From assembly GCF_900188005.1 (NCBI RefSeq), contig NZ_FZNR01000017.1:1-64000 (forward strand): 64,000 nucleotides of DNA, written 5' to 3'. This document shows positions 23,582-29,968 of this stretch, one piece after another; within the stretch, counting starts at the first letter, position 1, and every line of letters begins with the position of its first letter. Under the pieces are notes generated by a model. It was not told where the DNA came from. It did no database searches and saw only the letters and a program-made list of their open reading frames with translations. The DNA is from Actinoplanes regularis. GTDB taxonomy: Bacteria; Actinomycetota; Actinomycetes; Mycobacteriales; Micromonosporaceae. Position numbers and translations under genes: made by a program.

Positions 23582-24826
23582 GTGGCAGCGCAACGCATAG
23601 GCATGGTGGGTATCGGCTACGCCGGCCTGCCGATGGCCGTGGCCCTGGCCCAGGCGGGCAACCGGGTGTACGGCTACGACATCGACTACCACCGTGTCGA
23701 GCAGGTGAACGCGGGCCGTTCGCCGGTCGACACGGTGACCGACGCGGAACTCCGCTCGCTCGGCCCGGACCTGCGGGCCTCCGTCGACCCGGCGGTGCTG
23801 GGGGACTGCGACGTGATCCTGGTCTGCGCGCCCACCCCGGTGGAGGACGGCGCGCCGAACCTGGAACCGCTGCTGGGCGCCGTTCGTACGGTCCGCGACC
23901 AGCTGCACCGGGGTCAGCTCGTGGTGGTCGAGTCGACCACCCACCCGGGCACCACCGACGGCCTGGTCCGGCCGGTGCTGGAGGAGACCGGCCTGACCGC
24001 GGGTGCCGACTTCAACCTGGCGTACTCGCCGGAGCGGATCGACCCGGGCAACGCCACGTTCGGGGTGTCCAACACCCCGCGCGTGGTGGGCGGCCTGACC
24101 ACCGCGTGCCGCGACCGGGCCGCCGAGCTCTACGGCCAGGTCGGCACCGTGCACCTGACCCGCGGCATGCGTGAGGCGGAGGCCGCGAAGATCCTCGAGA
24201 ACACGTACCGCCAGGTCAACATCGCGCTGGTCAACGAGTTCTCGCAGATCTGCTGGGCGATGGACATCGATGTCTGGGACACCGTGCACGCGGCTTCCAC
24301 GAAGCCGTACGGGTTCGCGCCGTTCTGGCCGGGCGCGGGGGTCGGCGGGCACTGCATCCCGGCGGATCCGCTGTACCTGGTGCACGCGGCGGCCTCACAG
24401 GGCCGGCCGTTCCGGATGGCGGAGACCGCTCACGAGATCAACGAGGGTCAGCCGCTCTGGGTCGCCGACCGCGTCTGCAAGGAGCTGGAGTCGGGCGGCC
24501 GGGCCGCCGCGGCGTCGACGGTGCTTCTGCTCGGGGTGACCTACAAGGCGGACACGGCCGACATCCGGCACTCGCCGGCCGAGCCGATCGCGCGGGCCCT
24601 GCAGGAGCGCGGGGTGCGGGTGCGCTTCCACGATCCGTACGCGGAGGAGCTGTCCTGGCGCGGCGGGCACGTGGAGCGGGAACCGGACCTGGCCGCGGCC
24701 CTGGCCGAGGCGGACATGACCGTCGTCCTGCAGCGGCACCGCGAGTACGAGCCGAAGGTGCTGGCCGGCGCCCGGTCGCTGTTCGACACGACCGGAAAGG
24801 TTCCGGTCGCGGCCGGCCGTCTCTGA
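23582..24826 (+). CDS. UDP-N-acetylhexosamine 6-dehydrogenase (WbpA/WecC type)
   Basis: This NAD-dependent enzyme oxidises the C6 hydroxyl of a UDP-HexNAc to the uronic acid in two steps. It has 414 residues. The Rossmann motif is IGMVGIGYAGLPMAVALA, followed by CAPTPVEDG, VVESTTHPGTT, SPERIDPGN, and the central helix EAAKILENTYRQVNIALVNE with the catalytic Lys/Asn. The nucleophile Cys is in FWPGAGVGGHCIPADP. The HCIP context is typical of HexNAc dehydrogenases rather than UDP-glucose dehydrogenases (SCFPKD). GTG 23582 is favoured by GAAGGTG upstream; GTG 23573 is possible. It ends the CCR-GT-deacetylase operon and probably makes the GlcNAcA- or ManNAcA-type donor for the glycosyltransferase. 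Confidence 0.9.
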   Translation: MAAQRIGMVGIGYAGLPMAVALAQAGNRVYGYDIDYHRVEQVNAGRSPVDTVTDAELRSLGPDLRASVDPAVLGDCDVILVCAPTPVEDGAPNLEPLLGAVRTVRDQLHRGQLVVVESTTHPGTTDGLVRPVLEETGLTAGADFNLAYSPERIDPGNATFGVSNTPRVVGGLTTACRDRAAELYGQVGTVHLTRGMREAEAAKILENTYRQVNIALVNEFSQICWAMDIDVWDTVHAASTKPYGFAPFWPGAGVGGHCIPADPLYLVHAAASQGRPFRMAETAHEINEGQPLWVADRVCKELESGGRAAAASTVLLLGVTYKADTADIRHSPAEPIARALQERGVRVRFHDPYAEELSWRGGHVEREPDLAAALAEADMTVVLQRHREYEPKVLAGARSLFDTTGKVPVAAGRL

Positions 24827-24844
24827 CGGTCGGAGTGACCGGCC

Positions 24845-24877
24845 GGGGTGGAGACCGAGGACGCGGATCTCCACCCC
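24845..24877 (+). terminator. Hairpin after the sugar dehydrogenase gene
   Basis: Arms GGGGTGGAGA (24845-24854) and 24868-24877 with a 13-base loop start 18 bases after the stop. A pyrimidine-rich stretch (TTCTCTCC) follows. The core GGTGGAGA recurs in the hairpin at 11978. Confidence 0.6.
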
Positions 24878-24966
24878 TTCTCTCCACCCTGCGAAGGTGC
24901 CGGACCTCGTGGCCCGGCCGATAGCTTCGGTCCGACCCCGCGAGGAGCGGTTGAAAGGAGCTCGAC

Positions 24967-25260
24967 ATGTACGTCGCGCTGGACACCGACAGCCTGATGA
25001 CCCTGCTGTTGATCCGGTTCGCGCTGCTCGTCGCCGGCGCCGCGGTGCTGGTGCTGGTGGTCTTCACGGTGCTGGTCGTGCTGAAGAAGCGAGGCCGGTT
25101 GGACGACGCCCGCAAGTACGGCGACTACGTCGCCCCGGCGGCTCGCGCCTATCTGGACAGTCGCCGTGACTACCGGTATGGCAGCCGCCGCGGTGGGATC
25201 CTCTCGACGATCCTGCGCGCCGTGCTGAACTCGCTCGACGACCGCGGCCGGCGGAGGTGA
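24967..25260 (+). CDS. Small single-pass membrane protein (97 aa)
   Basis: This 97-residue protein has one strong N-terminal membrane segment (about residues 10-40, LLLIRFALLVAGAAVLVLVV). A basic cytoplasmic part with Tyr/Arg repeats (KYGDYVAPAARAYLDSRRDYRYGSRRGG) follows, and a Lys/Arg-rich stop-transfer sequence (LKKRGR) comes after the membrane helix. AAAGGAG six bases before the ATG supports the start. It is followed after two bases by a 45-codon membrane protein gene and then a histidine kinase, so the three look like one operon. It may be a membrane accessory or sensor subunit for the kinase. I do not recognise the family. Confidence 0.8.
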   Translation: MYVALDTDSLMTLLLIRFALLVAGAAVLVLVVFTVLVVLKKRGRLDDARKYGDYVAPAARAYLDSRRDYRYGSRRGGILSTILRAVLNSLDDRGRRR

Positions 25261-25262
25261 CC

Positions 25263-25400
25263 ATGTTCGCCCTGGAAGGTGAAGAACTCCTGCACCACCT
25301 GTTCACGGATCTGCTCTGGAAGATCGGCATCGTGGCCGTCGCGGCCATCGTGGTGATCCTCGCGATGATCGTGATCTACCGGGTGGTCAACAAGAAATAG
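25263..25400 (+). CDS. Very small single-pass membrane protein (45 aa)
   Basis: The ATG at 25263 opens 45 codons to a TAG. The product is an acidic amphipathic head (MFALEGEELLHHLFTDLLWK), one hydrophobic helix of about 20 residues rich in Ile/Val/Ala, and a basic end (YRVVNKK). The GGAGGTG ribosome site spans the stop of the preceding 97-residue gene, indicating translational coupling. The histidine kinase starts 12 bases downstream. Length, coupling and clear membrane topology argue for a real gene despite its size. Function is unknown; tiny proteins of this type often modulate a partner membrane kinase. Confidence 0.72.
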   Translation: MFALEGEELLHHLFTDLLWKIGIVAVAAIVVILAMIVIYRVVNKK

Positions 25401-25411
25401 AGTTTCCCGGC

Positions 25412-26557
25412 ATGAGCGCACGATGGCATTTCGTCGACCGGATGGCTCCGAGCTGGCTGGTCGTGCAGCTGCTCGGCACGGCGGTGCTGCTCTTCACGCT
25501 CTTCACCGCCAATGAGGACACCCTCGGGGTCTGGGCCGTCTACGCCGCCTCGATGCTCGCCTGGCTGACGTTCATCGTGGCCGACCCGTGGCATCGCCGG
25601 CTCGCGAACGCGGCCCTGGCCGTGAGCGCGACGCTGCCGATGTTCGTCGTCGGCGCCGCGGACGACGCGACCGCGCTGGTGATGATCTGCGTGGTGCTCA
25701 GCCGGTTCGCGTCGCTGACCTCGCCGAGCGGCACCGCGATCGTGGTGCTGGTCGGCCTGGTCGTGGCCGGCAGCGCGGTCGCCTATCTGACGACCGGGCA
25801 CGACTGGCAGGATTCCATCGGCTATCCCGGCATGATCCTGCTGGTCACCCTGCTCGGCCTGCACCGCCGTCAGTACGAGCTGCGCACCGACCAGGCCGAG
25901 GAGCTGCTCCGGCAGACCGAGCTGGCCCAGCAGGAGCGGGCGCGGGCGGCGGCTCTGGACGAGCGCGCCCGGATCGCCCGCGAGATGCACGACGTGCTGG
26001 CGCATTCGCTGGGAGCGCTGGGCATGCAGCTGAAGGTCGCCGAGGCGCTGCTGTCCGAGAAGGGCGACACGGTCGCGGCCCTGGAACGGGTGCGCCGCTC
26101 CAACCGGCTCGCCGAGGAGGGCCTGGTGGAGGCCCGTAACGCGGTGGCGGCCCTGCGCGGGGACGTCCCGTCGCTGCCGGACGCGGTCGCGGATCTGGTC
26201 GACGCGTTCCGCCGGGACCATCAGACCTCGATCGACCTGAGAGTGGTGCCGCAGCCACGGCCGGCCTCCACGGCCGCCACGGTGTCGCTGGTGCGGACGC
26301 TGGGCGAGGCGCTGACGAACGCGGCGAAGCACGCCCCGGGCGAGCCCGTCACGGTGACCCTCGACTTCTCCGGCGAGCGGATCTGTCTGGAAGTCGTCAA
26401 CGGCCGCCCGGCGGTGCCGCCGCCACCCGTGGAGGGCCCGTCGGGCTACGGGCTGACCGGCATGCGGGAGCGGCTGGCGCTGGTCGGCGGCACACTGATC
26501 GCCGGTGAACGCGACGAGGGCGCGGGCTGGCGGGTCACCGCCCAGGTTCCGGAGTGA
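25412..26557 (+). CDS. NarL-type sensor histidine kinase
   Basis: This 381-residue membrane kinase has four to six N-terminal hydrophobic segments within residues 1-145 and no large extracellular domain. A coiled linker rich in Gln/Glu/Arg (about 150-185) leads to the HisKA_3 dimerisation motif EMHDVLAHSLGALGMQL with the phospho-His. The HATPase domain has the N-box LGEALTNAAKHAPG and the G-box GYGLTGMRERLALVGG. It is the third gene of an operon with two small membrane proteins. There is no adjacent response regulator: the next gene is a receiver-less LuxR protein on the other strand. The regulator at 12718-13404 belongs to the matching NarL class and is the best partner in the window (inference). 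Confidence 0.93.
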   Translation: MSARWHFVDRMAPSWLVVQLLGTAVLLFTLFTANEDTLGVWAVYAASMLAWLTFIVADPWHRRLANAALAVSATLPMFVVGAADDATALVMICVVLSRFASLTSPSGTAIVVLVGLVVAGSAVAYLTTGHDWQDSIGYPGMILLVTLLGLHRRQYELRTDQAEELLRQTELAQQERARAAALDERARIAREMHDVLAHSLGALGMQLKVAEALLSEKGDTVAALERVRRSNRLAEEGLVEARNAVAALRGDVPSLPDAVADLVDAFRRDHQTSIDLRVVPQPRPASTAATVSLVRTLGEALTNAAKHAPGEPVTVTLDFSGERICLEVVNGRPAVPPPPVEGPSGYGLTGMRERLALVGGTLIAGERDEGAGWRVTAQVPE

Positions 26558-26581
26558 CCCGCCGACCCGCGCCCGAGCCGT

Positions 26582-26884
26582 TCAGGCGTGCATTCGTGAG
26601 TAGCGCAGATCGGTGTAGCGGCAACTGTCCAGATTGGTGGGCAGGTCCCGCCGTCGGCTGACCTTGAGCTTGCGGAAGGTGCGGGTCAGGTGCTGCTCGA
26701 CCGTGCTGACCGTCAGGTACAGCTGGGCCGCGATGTCGCGGTTGGTGTAACCGCGAACGGCCAGTGCGGCCACCCGCTGCTCGGCCTCGCTCAGGACGGT
26801 CACGGCGACCGGCGCGGACTCCGTCGTGGATCGATCGCCCGTCCTGGAGTCCGCCACCGCGACTAGTGTTTGGTCTGCTGGCAT
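26582..26884 (-). CDS. Receiver-less LuxR-type DNA-binding protein
   Basis: This 100-residue protein is almost only a GerE/LuxR helix-turn-helix: LSEAEQRVAALAVRGYTNRDIAAQL, then YLTVSTVEQHLTRTFRKLKVSRRRDLP. The helix-turn-helix is preceded by about 45 unordered polar residues. There is no receiver, PAS or ATPase domain. The arrangement resembles the C-terminal part of large LAL regulators, so it may be a remnant or an autonomous small regulator. ATG 26884 (MPADQTLV) with GGGGGA upstream is preferred over the longer frame. It ends 24 bases from the kinase stop, convergently, and its promoter side faces the EspR-like regulator gene. Confidence 0.8.
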   Translation of the reverse strand: MPADQTLVAVADSRTGDRSTTESAPVAVTVLSEAEQRVAALAVRGYTNRDIAAQLYLTVSTVEQHLTRTFRKLKVSRRRDLPTNLDSCRYTDLRYSRMHA

Positions 26885-26981
26885 TCGATTCCCCCGTGGA
26901 TTCTCTGGTCTGCCGGTTGTCGGCGCCCCGTGCCGCCGACCGGCCGGCTGGTCCACATTGTCGACACCCGTTCATCTGAGC

Positions 26982-27035
26982 TGACAACATCGACCACGAT
27001 AGCGACTGTTGTGGGCGTGTCAACTGTTGTAGTCT
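26982..27035 (+). promoter_or_regulatory. Repeated ACTGTTGT boxes and promoter ahead of the EspR-like gene
   Basis: ACTGTTGT occurs as a direct repeat at 27005-27012 and 27023-27030, 18 bases apart, and the opposite orientation TGACAACA lies at 26982-26989. TAGTCT (27030-27035) can serve as a -10 with TGTTGT (27007-27012) as a weak -35 at 17 bases. Boxes overlapping the promoter suggest autoregulation by the downstream helix-turn-helix protein. Confidence 0.5.
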
Positions 27036-27078
27036 CGGGGCCGAGTTGGTGTTCATATCGGCGGACGAGGTGGTAGCC

Positions 27079-27519
27079 GTGACGGGCGGCAGTGGCGCTG
27101 GAGCGCTCGCGCAGCGCATCGACAAGCTGTTCAAGACGGTGAAGCCTAAGGGCAGGGAGTTCACCTACGAAGAGGTCGCGCAGGGCTGTGAGGCCATCGG
27201 CGGGTCCTTCTCCAAGACCTACGTCTGGCAACTCCGTACCGGCCTGCGGGAAAACCCGACCAAGCGGCATCTGGAGGCGCTGGCCGCCTTCTTCGGCGTC
27301 CCGGTCGGATACTTCTTCGACGACGAGGCCGCCGCGCGGATCGACGAGCAGATCGAGCTGGCCATCGCCCTGCGGGACGCGTCGGTGCGCGACATCGCGT
27401 TGCGAACCATGTCGATGGATGAGGCGACCCGGCGTTCGATCGCGCAGATCGTGCGCGAGGTGGGCAACATCCGCGGCAACCTGCGTGGTGAGCAGCGGGA
27501 AGACGGCACGAGTGGATGA
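27079..27519 (+). CDS. EspR-like XRE-family DNA-binding regulator
   Basis: This 146-residue protein has an N-terminal helix-turn-helix: LAQRIDKLFKTVKP, FTYEEVAQGCEAIGG, FSKTYVWQLRTGLRENPTKRHLEALAAFFGVPVGYFFDDE. The layout, including the QLRTGxRxNP recognition helix and the FFxVxxxYFxDDE exit, matches mycobacterial EspR-type regulators. The C-terminal 60 residues are helical and probably dimerise. TTG 27046, GTG 27049, GTG 27070 and GTG 27079 are all in frame; GTG 27079 has GAGGTGG at good distance. It is followed by an ImmA/IrrE-like peptidase gene, the usual regulator plus anti-regulator order. Repeated boxes lie over its own promoter. Confidence 0.88.
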   Translation: MTGGSGAGALAQRIDKLFKTVKPKGREFTYEEVAQGCEAIGGSFSKTYVWQLRTGLRENPTKRHLEALAAFFGVPVGYFFDDEAAARIDEQIELAIALRDASVRDIALRTMSMDEATRRSIAQIVREVGNIRGNLRGEQREDGTSG

Positions 27520-27619
27520 CGCCGATCGGTCACCGGGCAGTGAATGGGCAAGGGCCAGACTTTGCCGTCGCATGATCATATCCGAGGAAAACTCGATTTC
27601 TCCGGTTAGGGTGCTTGAC

Positions 27620-28141
27620 GTGCGTTATCGAGAGCTACGTCAACGATGTGACCGTCAGATCCGGTCGCTCGTCGAGGCCGGCGATCTGCCCGATCCGTTC
27701 ACGCTGGACGAGTTCCTGGCCAAGCTCGAGGCCCGGCGCGGCCGCCGCATCGTGTTGCGGCCAAGCGACTACATCCCGGGCCGGGCCTGCGGCATGTGGC
27801 TCCAGCTGACCGATGTGGACATCATCGTCTACGCGCGTACCGCGCCGCTGCACGAGGAGCACATCGTCCTGCACGAGGTCGGCCACATGCTGTGCCGGCA
27901 CCGTGGGGAGATCGGGCAGGGCGACGACGTCATGCGGATGCTGATGCCCGACCTCGACCCGGCCATGGTGCGCAGCCTGCTCAACCGGGGTTCGTACTCG
28001 GACGTCGAGGAGCAGGAGGCCGAGCTGTTCGCGACCCTCCTGCTGGAGCGGGTCGCTGACCGCCGCCCCGCCGACGAGCACCAACTCGACGCCGACCTGG
28101 CGCCACAGATGGACCGGCTCCGATCAACCTTCAGCGGGTGA
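27620..28141 (+). CDS. ImmA/IrrE-type zinc metallopeptidase-like protein
   Basis: This 173-residue protein has the HExxH-type core HEVGHMLCRH (residues about 90-99) and a downstream acidic third-ligand region (DVEEQEAELFATLLLER), as in the ImmA/IrrE family that cleaves or antagonises XRE repressors. The N-terminal part (YRELRQRCDRQIRSLVEAGDLPDPFTLDEFLAKLEARRGR) matches the typical actinobacterial helical lead. GTG 27620 has AGGGTG six bases upstream; GTG 27611 and ATG 27572 are alternatives. It lies 100 bases after the EspR-like gene and is followed after 7 bases by a polytopic membrane protein. A role in inactivating the neighbouring regulator is inferred from the family. Confidence 0.86.
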   Translation: MRYRELRQRCDRQIRSLVEAGDLPDPFTLDEFLAKLEARRGRRIVLRPSDYIPGRACGMWLQLTDVDIIVYARTAPLHEEHIVLHEVGHMLCRHRGEIGQGDDVMRMLMPDLDPAMVRSLLNRGSYSDVEEQEAELFATLLLERVADRRPADEHQLDADLAPQMDRLRSTFSG

Positions 28142-28148
28142 GCGGTCG

Positions 28149-29348
28149 GTGGCGACGACAATCATGATCATGGCCGGCCTGGCCGGTCTGATCACCTGCT
28201 TCGTGAAGCTGCCGTACGCCGTGCGCAATCCGGATCGTCCCGCGCTTCGCGCCCTCTGCGTCATGCTCGGCACCTTCGGTCTCGCCTTCATCGTCACCGC
28301 ACCCCCGGTCACTCCAGCGGTGAGCGAGGCGTTCGGTGTGCCGAACCTAGGCCGCCTGATCGGCAACGCGTTGACCCTGATCAGCGCCGGTGCGCTGCAG
28401 GCCATGATGATCTTCCTGGCCCACACGCCCGAACAGGCCCGGCCCCGGGTCCGGCGGCGGCTGACCGTGCTCGCCGTCGCGCTGGCCGGGATGACCATCG
28501 CGCTGTTCAGCGGGCACCCGGTCGAGGGGCCGAACTTCGTCAGCGGCAACGCCGGGTACCCGCCGGTCGTCATCTACGAACTGTTCTACCTGGGCTACCT
28601 GAGCCTCGCGGTCACCGATCTGCTGACCTTCTCGATTCGCTACGCGCGCTATTCGGACGGCGCGCTGCGCGCCGGGCTGCGCCTGGTCAGTGCCGGCGCG
28701 GTGGCGGGCATCTGCTACTTCGTCTACCGGGTCGCCCTGCTGTTCGGCGGCTTCGCGAACTGGGACGGCGGCGACGAGTCCACGATCTCGGCGTTGCTGG
28801 CCGGCACCTCCGGTCTGCTGGTGGCGATCGGCGCGACCCTGCCGCTCTGGGGGAAGTACACCGTCCTGCCCTGGCGGCGCGCGCGTCAGCTGCTCAGCTA
28901 TCGCCGTCTCACGCCGCTGTGGGAGACGCTCTACAGCGCGGTCCCCGAGGTGGCACTCACCTCCGAGCAGGCGATGGCCGGCAGCTACCGGCGCGGCGAG
29001 ATCGGCATCCGCCTCTACCGCCGGGTCATCGAGATCCGCGACGCCCAACTCATCCTGCGTACGCGCAGCGATCCCGACGTGGTGCGTCAGGTCGAGCGGG
29101 ACGCTGTGCGGCGGCGCCTCGCCGGCGACCGGCTGCGCGCCACCGTCGACGCGGCCGAGCTGGTCACCGCGTTGCGAGCCGTCGACCGGCCACTGGAACA
29201 GCGTGCGGACCCGGAACACGCCGCGCCCGAACCGATGGAGGGCGACGCCCGGCTCACCAGCGAGAGCCGCTATCTCGAACTGGTCGCCGAGGCGTTCCGG
29301 CGGCTCAACGACGATCCGCCAGCCGCGCTCGAGGGGGCGAAAGTATGA
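28149..29348 (+). CDS. MAB_1171c-type polytopic membrane protein (putative transporter)
   Basis: This 399-residue protein has about seven hydrophobic segments in residues 1-240 (for example TIMIMAGLAGLITCFV, ALCVMLGTFGLAFIV, LTVLAVALAGMTIALF, VVIYELFYLGYLSLAV, LVSAGAVAGICYFVYRVALLF, TSGLLVAIGATLPLWG). A soluble C-terminal tail of about 160 residues carries Arg/Glu-rich helices (YRRVIEIRDAQLILRTRSD). The family is commonly named MAB_1171c putative transporter and is often found next to XRE and ImmA-like genes in actinomycetes, as here. The GTG start at 28149 lies 7 bases after the peptidase stop, and its stop overlaps the PAP2 gene ATG. Substrate is unknown; a signalling role is equally possible. 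Confidence 0.82.
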   Translation: MATTIMIMAGLAGLITCFVKLPYAVRNPDRPALRALCVMLGTFGLAFIVTAPPVTPAVSEAFGVPNLGRLIGNALTLISAGALQAMMIFLAHTPEQARPRVRRRLTVLAVALAGMTIALFSGHPVEGPNFVSGNAGYPPVVIYELFYLGYLSLAVTDLLTFSIRYARYSDGALRAGLRLVSAGAVAGICYFVYRVALLFGGFANWDGGDESTISALLAGTSGLLVAIGATLPLWGKYTVLPWRRARQLLSYRRLTPLWETLYSAVPEVALTSEQAMAGSYRRGEIGIRLYRRVIEIRDAQLILRTRSDPDVVRQVERDAVRRRLAGDRLRATVDAAELVTALRAVDRPLEQRADPEHAAPEPMEGDARLTSESRYLELVAEAFRRLNDDPPAALEGAKV

Positions 29349-29968
29349 CAACCGAGACAGAGAGCATCGGGACGGCGCCGGCCGGGAATCGCACACCGAT
29401 GCGCCGCGCCGCCAAGCTGATCACCGACGTGTTGTCGCCGGCGGTGCTCGTCAGCGTCCTTCTGCTGGTGGTGCCGGCGCACGCGGCCGGCGTCTGGCCC
29501 GGTCTGGCCTGGGGTCTGCTGGCCATCGCGTTCGTCAGCGCCGCCCCGCTCAGCTATGTGATCGTCCGGGTGCGGCGGCGCACCCTCACCGACGTCCACA
29601 TCGGCGTCCGCGAACACCGCCGGATCCCGTTCGTGATCGGCCTCGCCACAGTGCTCACCGGCCTGGTCGTGCTCGTCGTGGCCGGCGCACCGCGCGACCT
29701 GATCGCGTTCGTCGGCACGGTTCTGGTGCTCACCGCGGCCACCATCGCGGTCACCAGTTTCTGGAAGATCTCGGTGCACGCGATGGTGGCCATGATGACG
29801 GTCGGCGTCCTGGCTGTCCTCTACGGTCCGCAGCTGTGGTCACTGCTGGTCCTGGTCGCGGTGATCGGCTGGGCCCGGGTGCGGCTCACCGACCACACGC
29901 TCGCCCAGGTGCTGGCCGGTGCCGCGGTCGGGCTAGCGATGGCGGGAGTATTCGTACTGATCCGCTGA
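29345..29968 (+). CDS. PAP2-family membrane phosphatase-like protein
   Basis: This 207-residue membrane protein has five to six hydrophobic segments. The PAP2 pattern is recognisable but divergent: KISVHAMVAMM (SxH motif) and RVRLTDHTLAQVLAGAAVG (Rx5Hx3xxxxG motif). The usual first KxxxxxxRP motif is only hinted at by RRTLTDVHIGVREHRR. Family members hydrolyse lipid phosphates or diphosphates at the membrane. Its ATG overlaps the previous stop (ATGA) with GAGGGGG upstream, so it is the last gene of the cassette. Its 3' end overlaps the converging terpene cyclase by 36 bases. Dephosphorylation of a prenyl or cyclised diphosphate is an attractive but unproven role. Confidence 0.78.
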   Translation: MTTETESIGTAPAGNRTPMRRAAKLITDVLSPAVLVSVLLLVVPAHAAGVWPGLAWGLLAIAFVSAAPLSYVIVRVRRRTLTDVHIGVREHRRIPFVIGLATVLTGLVVLVVAGAPRDLIAFVGTVLVLTAATIAVTSFWKISVHAMVAMMTVGVLAVLYGPQLWSLLVLVAVIGWARVRLTDHTLAQVLAGAAVGLAMAGVFVLIR

